A stretch of DNA of 24,642 nucleotides from an uncultured Lachnospiraceae bacterium (GTDB taxonomy: Bacteria > Bacillota > Clostridia > Lachnospirales > Lachnospiraceae): the NCBI GenBank assembly GCA_910587305.1, contig CAJUKV010000046.1, positions 1-24,642 on the forward strand, written 5' to 3'. This document shows positions 15,554 through 22,779 of this stretch, piece by piece (within the stretch, counting starts at the first letter, position 1; each line of letters starts with the position of its first letter). The notes below the pieces were generated by a model. The model searched no databases, was not told the origin of the DNA, and worked only from the letters and a program-made list of their open reading frames with translations. Both the position numbers and the translations under genes were made by a program.

Positions 15554-15794
15554 AAACGATATATGCAGGCTTTTGCGAGGCCACATTCGTTATACTTTCA
15601 ATTTCCGTGAGCAACAGTCAGACGGATGCGAACGGAACCGAAGGTTCCGGGTTTATCTTGACGAATGCCGCGAGAGTCTTTTGTCTTGCAGCTTAAGTGC
15701 GTTGCAAGGTTGATATCCCGTCAGCTTGCTGCGGATGCTTTGACTGCGAAGGAACGACAACAGTTAATGAGTCAACATAACAGGAGGTATATTT
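15554..15794 (+). promoter_or_regulatory. hairpin-rich leader before the second purF-like gene
   Basis: 241 bases without a convincing gene. Visible pairings are CGGAACC-GAA-GGTTCCG, CTTGCA...TGCAAG and TTGACT...AGTCAA, the last ending just before the ribosome site. No known riboswitch core (purine, ZTP, PRPP/guanidine ykkC) was recognised. It may be a regulatory leader or an untranslated spacer. Confidence 0.35.
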
Positions 15795-17201
15795 TTGGGC
15801 GGATTTTTTGGAACAGCTTTAAAGACGGATTGTGTGTTCGATTTATTTTTCGGCACGGACTATCATTCCCACTTAGGCACAAGGAGAGCGGGAATGGCGG
15901 TGTACAGCAGCGAATACGGTTTTGACCGGGCAATCCATAACATAGAAAACTCTCCTTTTCGTACCAAGTTTGATAAGGATGTAAATGAGATGCGGGGGAA
16001 TCTTGGGATTGGGTGTATATCCGACTATGAGCCCCAGCCCCTTTTGGTGCGTTCTCACCACGGCACGTTCGCCATCACGACGGTGGGAAAAATCAACAAT
16101 ATGGATGAAATTGTGGACAAGGTCTTTACGGAGGGACATGCCCATTTTCTGGAAATGAGCGGCGGAGATATCAATGCCACGGAGCTGGTGGCTGCGGTGA
16201 TTAACCAAAAGGACAACCTGATTGAAGGCATTACCTACGCCCAGGAACTGATAGACGGCTCCATGACTATGTGTCTGCTGACGCCTAAGGGGATTTACGC
16301 GGCCAGGGATAAGCTGGGAAGAACGCCGGTGGTAATCGGAAAGAAAGAAGACGGTTATTGCATTTCTTTTGAAAGTTTTGCTTATTTAAACCTGGGATAT
16401 GTCCATGAGCGGGAGTTAGGGCCCGGGGAAGTGGCGATTGTGACGCCGGAGGAAGTGCGTACCCTTGTAAAACCCGGCGAAGATATGAAAATTTGTACCT
16501 TCCTCTGGGTTTACTACGGATACCCTTCGGCGTCCTATGAAGGAGTCAGCGTTGAGAAAATGCGCTATAACTGCGGCGCGCTCCTTGCAAAAAGGGACAA
16601 CGTATCGCCGGATAATGTGGCGGGAGTGCCGGATTCCGGCATTGCCCATGCGGTTGGCTATTCCAATGAGTCGGGGATTCCGTTTTCGCGGCCGTTTATC
16701 AAATATACGCCCACCTGGCCAAGGTCTTTTATGCCCACAATGCAGAGCCAGCGGAATTTGATTGCAAAAATGAAGCTGATACCGGTTCATGATCTGATAC
16801 AAAATAAGAGCCTGCTGCTTATTGACGATTCCATTGTGCGCGGGACACAGCTTCGGGAAACCACGGAGTTTCTTTATCAGAGCGGGGCGAAGGAAGTACA
16901 TATCAGACCTGCCTGTCCGCCTCTTTTGTACGGATGCAAATATTTGAATTTTTCACGTTCCACATCGGAAATGGATTTGATAACGAGAAGGATTATCAAG
17001 GAGATGGAAGGGGATGCAAAATATGTGAACCTGAGCGCCTATTCGGACCCGGAAACGCCGGAGTATCAGGAAATGGTAAAGAGGATTGGCGTGCAGCTCA
17101 ATTTCACCTCCCTGCGCTACCACAGGCTGGATGATATGATTAAGGCGGTGGGGATTGATAGGTGCAAGCTCTGTACGTATTGTTGGGATGGGAAGGAATA
17201 A
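15795..17201 (+). CDS. divergent PurF paralogue (amidophosphoribosyltransferase-like)
   Basis: 468 residues starting at TTG, with AGGAGG nine bases upstream. Cys13 in TDCVFDLFFGTDYHSHLGTR aligns with the PurF nucleophile, and RRAGMAVYS stands where PurF has QHRGQESCGIAV. The PRPP loop LLLIDDSIVRGTQLRE is intact. Cysteines in MKICTFLWVYYG, PPLLYGCKYLNF and CKLCTYCWDG are placed like the Fe-S ligands. Both active sites therefore look preserved, although much of the sequence has diverged from the purF at 12634. It could be a second amidophosphoribosyltransferase with different regulation, or an enzyme acting on a related substrate. Being next to purB supports a purine role. No terminator is evident after it. 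Confidence 0.85.
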   Translation: MGGFFGTALKTDCVFDLFFGTDYHSHLGTRRAGMAVYSSEYGFDRAIHNIENSPFRTKFDKDVNEMRGNLGIGCISDYEPQPLLVRSHHGTFAITTVGKINNMDEIVDKVFTEGHAHFLEMSGGDINATELVAAVINQKDNLIEGITYAQELIDGSMTMCLLTPKGIYAARDKLGRTPVVIGKKEDGYCISFESFAYLNLGYVHERELGPGEVAIVTPEEVRTLVKPGEDMKICTFLWVYYGYPSASYEGVSVEKMRYNCGALLAKRDNVSPDNVAGVPDSGIAHAVGYSNESGIPFSRPFIKYTPTWPRSFMPTMQSQRNLIAKMKLIPVHDLIQNKSLLLIDDSIVRGTQLRETTEFLYQSGAKEVHIRPACPPLLYGCKYLNFSRSTSEMDLITRRIIKEMEGDAKYVNLSAYSDPETPEYQEMVKRIGVQLNFTSLRYHRLDDMIKAVGIDRCKLCTYCWDGKE

Positions 17202-17214
17202 TTTTTGTAACGAT

Positions 17215-17243
17215 TTGTGATTTTCTCAAATTTGCTTTATAAT
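17215..17243 (+). promoter_or_regulatory. promoter of the small protein-protease unit
   Basis: TTGTGA, a 17-base spacer and TATAAT, 28 bases upstream of the ATG at 17271 and just past the purF-like stop codon. Confidence 0.7.
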
Positions 17244-17270
17244 AAAAGAAAAAGAAAAGGAAGTAAGTTT

Positions 17271-17507
17271 ATGGCAGAAAGATTGACCAGGGAGCAAATG
17301 GCAGAAAAATATCCCAACACTTACTTAGGAATAAATAACATTAAATACCAGAATGATGACGGAGTAACCCTCGAAGCCGCAGATGTAGTATACACCGACA
17401 AAACAAGTAATGAACTCTTAATGATGCAAATAACCGGCAAAGAGGGAATAATCAGATGGTACACGAACGATAATGGACTTCCCTTAGGAGTGGCGGGGGT
17501 ATTATAA
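17271..17507 (+). CDS. small conserved-looking protein (78 aa), unknown, coupled to a retropepsin-like protease
   Basis: Begins MAERLTREQMAEKYPNTYLG; AAAAGGAAG lies about eight bases upstream, and an earlier in-frame ATG at 17217 falls inside the promoter, so 17271 is the start. The protein is soluble, with a charged N-terminal helix and a beta-rich remainder (ADVVYTDKTSNELLMMQITG, then RWYTNDNGLPLGVAGVL). No family recognised. Its stop codon overlaps the next start (TAATG), so translation of the two is coupled. That tight link suggests a partner, regulator or substrate of the protease (inference). Codon use is more AT-rich than in the purine genes and rho on either side, hinting at separate acquisition. 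Confidence 0.75.
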   Translation: MAERLTREQMAEKYPNTYLGINNIKYQNDDGVTLEAADVVYTDKTSNELLMMQITGKEGIIRWYTNDNGLPLGVAGVL

Positions 17508-18010
17508 TGCATATAACCATACAATTAGATAACAAAGCAAGGCGTCCGATAGCTCACATAAACTGGTTTAAAGGGTGCCGTGCCCTTATAGATACGGGAG
17601 CGCTTTTTCCCATATGGAATGGGGACGGTAAGAGCCTTGAACAAGGCTTTCACGCAGAGCTTAAAAGAAAAAATGTAATATTTGGAGGTTTTGGAGGAAA
17701 AGCTAAGGGTGATTTATACAGAGTCAATTTTGAATTAAATGGTTTACATTATCTTGATATGCCAATAATGGCCAGCGAATTGGAAGGAACCAACTGGAAT
17801 ATGATTATATCAGCGACAATGTTCGAAGGTATGGCATATGAGATTGATACGGTAAACAAAAAATTGAACATCAATACCCAAGATAATCAACCTGTTCGGA
17901 TATTAAGGCTTTCAGGTGATAACAATAACGTGTCCGTATATTTAGCAGGAACATATGGAACAGGCAATGAATATTATCAAGAAGAAAATCTTATATACAG
18001 GCCTTATTAG
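17507..18010 (+). CDS. retropepsin-like aspartic protease (clan AA)
   Basis: 167 residues. CRALIDTGALFPIWNG contains the catalytic D29-T-G-A motif preceded by hydrophobic residues, as in single-domain retroviral-type proteases. VIFGGFGGKAKGDLYRVNFE would form the flap region. NMIISATMFEGMAYEIDTVN matches the second conserved hydrophobic-Gly-like strand and the C-terminal strand of the fold, although the usual Gly is replaced. Such enzymes work as homodimers, each chain giving one Asp. No signal peptide or membrane helix is seen, so cytoplasmic action is likely; the target is unknown. It is translationally coupled to the 78-residue protein, and a terminator follows closely. The unit is AT-richer than its neighbours. 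Confidence 0.75.
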   Translation: MHITIQLDNKARRPIAHINWFKGCRALIDTGALFPIWNGDGKSLEQGFHAELKRKNVIFGGFGGKAKGDLYRVNFELNGLHYLDMPIMASELEGTNWNMIISATMFEGMAYEIDTVNKKLNINTQDNQPVRILRLSGDNNNVSVYLAGTYGTGNEYYQEENLIYRPY

Positions 18011-18020
18011 CAAATTACAT

Positions 18021-18049
18021 GGACACCTCAATTATGGCAGGTGTCCTTT
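18021..18049 (+). terminator. terminator of the protease unit
   Basis: Perfect 8-bp arms GGACACCT (18021-18028) and AGGTGTCC (18039-18046), followed by TTTAATTATATTGTTATTTT, ten bases after the protease stop. Confidence 0.75.
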
Positions 18050-18093
18050 AATTATATTGTTATTTTAGCTAAAAATTCAAAGGAACTTGGTTC

Positions 18094-18122
18094 TTGTTAT
18101 TTCGCAGGTTATGTTGTATAAT
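18094..18122 (+). promoter_or_regulatory. rho promoter
   Basis: TTGTTA, a 17-base spacer and TATAAT, leaving a leader of ~125 bases before the rho ATG. The leader holds short palindromes (TTGCAATGCAA) but no clear attenuator. Rho genes are often autoregulated in the leader. Confidence 0.65.
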
Positions 18123-18256
18123 CTTTTACATAAACATTTCAGATGACAAATCATAATAAATTCCCGAAAGAAAAAAGATGAATTTCATAGCTTTGCAATG
18201 CAATGATACTTGTGTACATACCTATTTTGCGGGCTTAAAAAGAATGGAGGATTTTA

Positions 18257-19831
18257 ATGAGAGAGAAATACGAGTCGTTGGCGCTTGCAGACTTAAAGGC
18301 GATTGCAAAAGCCAGAGGGCTTAAAGGAACGTCCACGATGAAAAAGGCGGAGCTGATAGAGCTTATGCTGGCGGAAGATGAAAAGGACAAGGAGAAAGAA
18401 AAGGAAAAGGCTCAAAGGCGCAGTGCGGCGGCGGATGCGGCCCCTGTAAGGCAGGCTCCTGCGGAGAGGCCGGAAAAAAGAAGCGAGCAGGCGGAAGATA
18501 GGTTAAGCAGCCGTGAGGGTAAATCCGAAAAAGGAGAGTCCAAACCAATCCGTGGAGAAGGCAAGCCGGGCGGCCGGGAGAGCAGAACGGAAAAAACAGA
18601 GTCCGGGCAGGAGCGCGGAGAGAGAGCGGAATATAAGGCAGGTCGGGCGGAAGGCAAAAGCGACGAGGCAAAGGCGGAGGAAGACAAGTTCCCCGCAGAT
18701 TTGGACAGCGGCATTGCCGCCAGCGGTATTTTGGAGGTCATGCCTGACGGATATGGGTTTATCCGCTGCGAAAATTTTTTGCCGGGAGATCACGACGTGT
18801 ATGTTGCTCCCAGCCAGATTCGGCGGTTTGGTTTAAAGACGGGGGATATTTTGGAGGGCAACACCCGGGTGAGAACCCAGGGGGAAAAGTTTGCCGCGCT
18901 TCTTTATGTGAAATCCATCAACGGTTATGCGCCGGAGGTGGCGGCAAGGAGATGCAATTTTGAGGATATGACGCCTATTTTCCCCAACGAGAGACTGCAC
19001 CTGGAAATGCCCGGGGCAAGCGTCGCCATGCGGATTATGGATTTAATCAGCCCTGTGGGGAAGGGACAGCGCGGTATGATTGTATCGCCTCCCAAGGCGG
19101 GAAAAACCACTCTCCTTAAGGATGTGGCGAAGTCCGTAAAGCGCAATGCGCCGGAGGTTCACCTGATTATCCTTTTAATCGACGAGCGTCCGGAGGAAGT
19201 GACGGATATCAAGGAAGCGATTGAGGGCCCGAACGTGGAAGTGATTTATTCCACCTTTGACGAACTGCCGGAGCACCACAAGCGGGTGTCGGAAATGGTC
19301 ATCGAGAGAGGAAAACGTCTGGTGGAGCACAAGAAGGATGTAATGATTCTGATTGACAGTATTACCAGACTGACAAGGGCTTATAACCAGACGGTGCCGC
19401 CAAGCGGGCGTACTCTGTCCGGCGGTCTGGACCCGGCGGCTCTGCATATGCCCAAGAGATTTTTCGGAGCGGCCAGAAACATGCGGGAGGGCGGTTCCCT
19501 TACCATACTTGCCACTGCCCTTGTGGATACCGGGAGCAAGATGGACGATGTGGTATATGAGGAGTTTAAGGGAACCGGCAACATGGAGCTTGTGCTTGAC
19601 AGGAAGCTGTCGGAGCGGAGAGTTTTTCCGGCCATTGACATTCCCAAATCCGGCACAAGGCGGGAGGATCTTTTGCTTGCTCAGGATGAACTGGAGGCAA
19701 TCAATATCATGCGCAAAGCCTTAAACGGCTTAAAGCCGGAGGAAGCTGTGGATAAGATTCTGGACATGTTTGCAAAGACCAGAAACAATCAGGAGTTTGT
19801 AAATCTGGTGAAAAAGATAAAATGGTTCTAA
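18257..19831 (+). CDS. rho: transcription termination factor Rho with charged disordered insertion
   Basis: Hexameric RNA-dependent ATPase that ends transcription of untranslated RNA. 524 residues. Residues 1-40 form the Rho N-terminal helical domain (LALADLKAIAKARGLKG). Residues ~43-150 are a low-complexity Lys/Glu/Arg/Ser/Gly insertion absent from E. coli Rho (419 aa). The OB-fold RNA-binding part carries GYGFIRCENFLPGDHDVYVA. The motor carries the Walker A PPKAGKTTLLKD, LLIDERPEEVTD, the Walker B-type DVMILIDSITRLTRAYN and SGGLDPAALHMPKRFFGAAR. It ends LVKKIKWF. GGAGG lies before the ATG, and its own promoter is upstream. A hairpin and a tandem repeat follow. Confidence 0.97.
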   Translation: MREKYESLALADLKAIAKARGLKGTSTMKKAELIELMLAEDEKDKEKEKEKAQRRSAAADAAPVRQAPAERPEKRSEQAEDRLSSREGKSEKGESKPIRGEGKPGGRESRTEKTESGQERGERAEYKAGRAEGKSDEAKAEEDKFPADLDSGIAASGILEVMPDGYGFIRCENFLPGDHDVYVAPSQIRRFGLKTGDILEGNTRVRTQGEKFAALLYVKSINGYAPEVAARRCNFEDMTPIFPNERLHLEMPGASVAMRIMDLISPVGKGQRGMIVSPPKAGKTTLLKDVAKSVKRNAPEVHLIILLIDERPEEVTDIKEAIEGPNVEVIYSTFDELPEHHKRVSEMVIERGKRLVEHKKDVMILIDSITRLTRAYNQTVPPSGRTLSGGLDPAALHMPKRFFGAARNMREGGSLTILATALVDTGSKMDDVVYEEFKGTGNMELVLDRKLSERRVFPAIDIPKSGTRREDLLLAQDELEAINIMRKALNGLKPEEAVDKILDMFAKTRNNQEFVNLVKKIKWF

Positions 19832-19835
19832 TCGA

Positions 19836-19881
19836 AAAGAGTGTGATTCTTTCTGAAAACGCAGCAGGATTCACACTCTTT
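19836..19881 (+). terminator. hairpin after rho (probable weak terminator)
   Basis: The arms AAAGAGTGTGA (19836-19846) and TCACACTCTTT (19871-19881) pair perfectly over 11 bp, starting five bases after the rho stop. The 24-base loop contains CTGAAAACGCAGCAG, reminiscent of the element A core. The trailing T-run is short (TTTCATT). Confidence 0.5.
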
Positions 19882-19883
19882 CA

Positions 19884-19994
19884 TTACAATAAGCTGGCTC
19901 ACGAAGCATGTCAGCGTTTGTTACAATAAGCTGGCTCACGAAGCATGTCAGCATTTGTTACAATAAGCTGACTCACGGAGCGTACCAGCGTTTG
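19884..19994 (+). repeat. three tandem 37-bp units derived from element A
   Basis: TTACAATAAGCTGGCTCACG begins units at 19884, 19921 and 19958. The first two differ at a single base; the third is more diverged. Each can fold as GCTGGC/GTCAGC closed by ACAA/TTGT. The same module occurs once in element A copies 1 and 2 as GCCAATAAGCTGGCTCGC. Confidence 0.85.
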
Positions 19995-20014
19995 TTGTTC
20001 AGGCTAAGTGCCTG

Positions 20015-20197
20015 TTATTCTTTTATCTTGTCAAGCTCTGTTAAACTGATGCCAAAAGAAGTCAAAATAACTTTTAACTCGATGTATCGATCCTTCATAA
20101 GCTTATAACTATTTGAATCTTTTTCGGAAGCAATCATATAATTTTGCAGTCTGGAAAATTCTTCTACGGATACCTTTATCATTTCTTTTTCACTCAT
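20015..20197 (-). CDS. small helical protein (60 aa), unknown
   Basis: Begins MSEKEMIKVSVEEFSRLQNY and is predicted almost wholly helical and charged, soluble, without Cys or membrane segment. Support for it being real: GGCGGTGAG lies four bases before the ATG, and a near-consensus sigma-A promoter sits 45-73 bases upstream on the same strand. It is the only minus-strand gene between rho and rpmE. I do not recognise a family; the VSVEEFSRLQNY part resembles short helix-pairing or regulator-type proteins, but this is weak. Confidence 0.6.
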   Translation of the reverse strand: MSEKEMIKVSVEEFSRLQNYMIASEKDSNSYKLMKDRYIELKVILTSFGISLTELDKIKE

Positions 20198-20241
20198 ATT
20201 CTCACCGCCTTTAATATCTGTTAATCTATTATAACAAAATA

Positions 20242-20270
20242 ATTATAGCAGAATATGTAAAGCGTGTAAA
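20242..20270 (-). promoter_or_regulatory. promoter of the 60-aa minus-strand gene
   Basis: On the minus strand TTTACA, a 17-base spacer and TATAAT, with TG before the -10. A second TATAAT-like box follows about 14 bases downstream. Confidence 0.65.
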
Positions 20271-20377
20271 CCTGGCGCGTGTTTGGAAATTCATTCTTGC
20301 CATCCGCGCGTCCTGTTTTGTGTAATTTTTGGCCCAAATTAAAGCTCAAATTAAGACAAAATGGTTCTAAAAAGTAC

Positions 20378-20406
20378 TTGCATCATGGAAAAAGATATGG
20401 TACAAT
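20378..20406 (+). promoter_or_regulatory. rpmE promoter
   Basis: TTGCAT, a 17-base spacer and TACAAT, giving a leader of ~105 bases before the rpmE ATG. It begins directly after the second copy of the rho-end direct repeat. Confidence 0.6.
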
Positions 20407-20421
20407 TAAAAAGCTGTTTCG

Positions 20422-20455
20422 GGTTATACCTGTATATTAGGGACAGGGATAAACC
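20422..20455 (+). promoter_or_regulatory. hairpin in the rpmE leader
   Basis: GGTTAT and CCTGT pair with ACAGG and ATAAACC around a loop ATATTAGGG, with a small bulge. Firmicute L31 genes are known to carry leader RNA motifs, so autoregulation by L31 is possible; I could not match a published consensus. Confidence 0.35.
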
Positions 20456-20516
20456 GTTCGGCGGATGAAGACGAAGTAGTTTAAGAAACGTTAAATGAAC
20501 ATAGAGAGGTGAGAGC

Positions 20517-20723
20517 ATGAAAGAGGGAATCCATCCTGAGTTTTATCAGGCAACCGTAACTTGTAACTGTGGCAATACCTTTGTAACAGGTTCAACCAAA
20601 AAGGATATTCACGTTGAAGTTTGTTCTAAGTGCCATGCATTCTACACAGGCCAGCAGAAAGCTGCAAGGGCTGACGGACGAATCGATAAGTTCAACAGGA
20701 AATATGGTATGGGAAACAAATAG
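20517..20723 (+). CDS. rpmE: 50S ribosomal protein L31 (zinc-binding form)
   Basis: 68 residues of the large ribosomal subunit. MKEGIHPEFYQATVTCNCGN is the classic start. The four cysteines C16, C18, C36 and C39 (CNC and CSKC) mark the zinc-binding C+ type, which zinc-poor cells replace with a Cys-free paralogue. RIDKFNRKYGM is the conserved C-terminal part. GAGAGGTGAGAGC precedes the ATG. It has its own promoter, structured leader and terminator, so it is probably a single-gene unit with some read-through to the downstream genes. Confidence 0.97.
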   Translation: MKEGIHPEFYQATVTCNCGNTFVTGSTKKDIHVEVCSKCHAFYTGQQKAARADGRIDKFNRKYGMGNK

Positions 20724-20735
20724 TTTTACACGGAA

Positions 20736-20770
20736 AAGGTTGGGGTGCTGCATCTCAACCTTATTTTGTA
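20736..20770 (+). terminator. terminator after rpmE
   Basis: AAGGTTGGGGTG (20736-20747) pairs with CATCTCAACCTT (20751-20762), 12 bp with two G-U pairs, then ATTTTGTATTTTG. Confidence 0.8.
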
Positions 20771-20808
20771 TTTTGTGATAAATTACTTTTGTCATACGGA
20801 GGTTTTCA

Positions 20809-21816
20809 ATGAGGAAGAAAAAGATGAGCCGTTACTCAGGCATTGGCGGACAGGCGGTGCTTGAGGGGGTTATGATGAGGAACAAGGACGATTACGCGGT
20901 GGCCGTCCGCAAGCCAAACGGAGAAATTGAGGTGGAAATGGATGTGTTCCACGGATGTATGCATGACAGTAAGCTGGTGAAAATTCCTTTTATCAGAGGA
21001 ATTTTTAATTTTATTGATTCCCTTCGTCTGGGGATGAAAACGCTGAATTATTCCGCTTCTTTTTATGAGGATGAAGATGCGAAGGAGACGGGGCTTGACA
21101 AGGCTCTTGATAAAGTTTCGGGAGGCAGGGGGGAAAGCATATTGATGGGAGTTACCACGGTGTTTTCCGTACTTCTTGCGGTGGGGATTTTTATCCTTCT
21201 GCCCTATTTTATTTCCGGTTTCCTTGCGGGATATGTGAGAAACGCTTCTTTGCTTGCCATACTTGAGGGGGCGGTCAGGATTCTTATTTTCCTGGCATAT
21301 GTGGTGGGAATCAGCCTGATGAAGGATATTCGCAGGCTTTATCAGTATCACGGAGCGGAGCATAAATGTATAAACTGTATTGAAAAAGGAAGACCCCTTA
21401 CGCTGCACAATGTTATGAGAAGCTCCCGTATCCACAAGCGCTGCGGAACCAGCTTTTTGTTTTTTGTGATGTTTGTGAGCATTATTTTGTTCTTTTTTAT
21501 TCGTGTGGATAACGCGGCCTTAAAGGTTTTGCTGCGCATTGCCCTGATACCTGTGATTGCCGGAATTTCTTATGAGATCATACGGCTTGCAGGGAGAAGC
21601 GACAATATTTTTGTGCGGATTATCTCGGCGCCGGGGATGCTTTTGCAGCGGCTTACCACCAGGGAGCCGGATGAGAGTATGGTAGAGGTGGCCATGAAAT
21701 CGGTGGAGGCTGTTTTTGACTGGAAGGCATATCTGCAGGAAACTTTCGGCTATGAAATAGACGATTCCTGGCTGACGGACGAAGGGGCAAACGAGGAAGA
21801 AGAGGATGGAGTATAA
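20809..21816 (+). CDS. DUF1385 family membrane protein
   Basis: 335 residues. YSGIGGQAVLEGVMMRNKDD is the family signature at the N-terminus, followed by VFHGCMHDSKLVKIPFIRGI. There are about four hydrophobic segments: two around residues 115-175 and two around residues 215-260. Between them lies the conserved soluble loop YQYHGAEHKCINCIEKG, with two His/Cys clusters that could bind metal. The C-terminus is acidic. Function is not established; the family sits between rpmE and prmC/prfA in many Clostridia. ACGGAGG precedes the ATG by six bases. The stop overlaps the prmC start by 11 bases, so the two are translationally coupled. Confidence 0.92.
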   Translation: MRKKKMSRYSGIGGQAVLEGVMMRNKDDYAVAVRKPNGEIEVEMDVFHGCMHDSKLVKIPFIRGIFNFIDSLRLGMKTLNYSASFYEDEDAKETGLDKALDKVSGGRGESILMGVTTVFSVLLAVGIFILLPYFISGFLAGYVRNASLLAILEGAVRILIFLAYVVGISLMKDIRRLYQYHGAEHKCINCIEKGRPLTLHNVMRSSRIHKRCGTSFLFFVMFVSIILFFFIRVDNAALKVLLRIALIPVIAGISYEIIRLAGRSDNIFVRIISAPGMLLQRLTTREPDESMVEVAMKSVEAVFDWKAYLQETFGYEIDDSWLTDEGANEEEEDGV

Positions 21817-22639
21817 AGCATTATATGAAATGGGGGTAAAACAGCTCAAGGAGGCGGGCATTGAGGAAGCTTCCTTAGATGCACGGCTCTTGCTTGAGGA
21901 AACCTGCGGTACGGGGAGAAACGATTTGCTGGCTCATGGAGACAGACAGGTGGCGCAGGAGTTAAGCGATCGTTACATGAGCCGGATTGAAGAACGAAAG
22001 CGGCACATTCCCCTGCAGCATATTTTAGGCTACCAGGAATTTATGGGGCTCAGGTTTAAGGTAACGCCGGGGGTGCTGATTCCCAGACAGGATACGGAAA
22101 CGCTGGTGGAGGAGGTTATGCGGTATCTGAATGACGGAATGCGCATTCTTGATTTATGCACCGGTTCCGGCTGTATTTTACTTAGCCTGCTAAGGTATTC
22201 CAATTCCTGCCAAGGGTTGGGGAGCGATTTGTCGGCACAGGCCCTTGAGGTGGCCAGGGAAAATGCCGGGAATCTTTCTTTAAACGCCGAATTTGTACAA
22301 AGTGATTTGTTTGAAAAGATAGAGGGAAAATTTGAAATCATTGTTTCCAATCCGCCTTATATCCCAAGCGGGGAAATCCCGACGCTGATGGAAGAAGTGA
22401 GGGACCATGACCCTTTAATGGCCCTTGACGGCGGCGAGGATGGGCTTTCTTTTTACCGGGAGATTGTAAAAAGCGCGGGGCGGTATCTGTATCCGGGGGG
22501 CAGGCTTTTTTTGGAAATCGGCTGTGAGCAGGGAGCGGCGGTCAGCGCTCTCATGGAAAAGGCAGGCTATGGTGAAGTTACGGTTAGTCAGGATTTGGCA
22601 GGGCTTGACAGGGTAGTGTCAGGCAGATATGCCGGATAG
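21806..22639 (+). CDS. prmC: peptide chain release factor N5-glutamine methyltransferase
   Basis: Methylates the Gln of the GGQ motif in release factors RF1 and RF2 with S-adenosylmethionine. 277 residues. The N-terminal helical domain (~1-85) ends at HIPLQHILGYQEFMGL, the release-factor-binding linker typical of PrmC. The Rossmann methyltransferase domain has ILDLCTGSGCILLSLL for AdoMet binding and the catalytic N182-PPY in SNPPYIPSGEIP. It starts inside the end of the DUF1385 gene, with GAAGAAGAGG as upstream ribosome site. Its substrate RF1 is encoded immediately downstream, a common pairing. Confidence 0.96.
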   Translation: MEYKALYEMGVKQLKEAGIEEASLDARLLLEETCGTGRNDLLAHGDRQVAQELSDRYMSRIEERKRHIPLQHILGYQEFMGLRFKVTPGVLIPRQDTETLVEEVMRYLNDGMRILDLCTGSGCILLSLLRYSNSCQGLGSDLSAQALEVARENAGNLSLNAEFVQSDLFEKIEGKFEIIVSNPPYIPSGEIPTLMEEVRDHDPLMALDGGEDGLSFYREIVKSAGRYLYPGGRLFLEIGCEQGAAVSALMEKAGYGEVTVSQDLAGLDRVVSGRYAG

Positions 22640-22779
22640 GCGCTTTACATCGAAATTTTACGCAAAGCGGTATAATTTTGGTCCAAGTTTATTCGGGGTG
22701 GCAGGTAAGGTGCATTGAATGTTTTTTAGAAAGTATGTAAGGAATTGGCGATAGATTTCAGGAATGGAGGATGAAAGCA

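Larger units (their letters stand above)
19816..20370 (+). repeat. pair of 16-bp direct repeats bracketing ~540 bp; first copy is the rho 3' end
   Basis: GATAAAATGGTTCTAA (19816-19831, the last codons and stop of rho) recurs as GACAAAATGGTTCTAA at 20355-20370 (15 of 16 match). The second copy also reads K-W-F-stop. The segment between holds a hairpin, the 37-bp tandem array and a small minus-strand gene. The layout resembles the direct repeats left by insertion into a gene's 3' end, or a small duplication. Confidence 0.4.

Noticed and set aside
15554..15794. ZTP or PRPP riboswitch before the purF paralogue
   Set aside because: None of the hallmark conserved blocks of these classes could be found by eye.
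19884..19994. Short CRISPR array
   Set aside because: The 37-bp units are contiguous with no unique spacers, and there are no cas genes; this is a plain tandem repeat.
22640..22770. Promoter for prfA
   Set aside because: A TATAAT box exists near 22671, but no acceptable -35 lies 16-18 bases upstream, so I did not list it as a feature.
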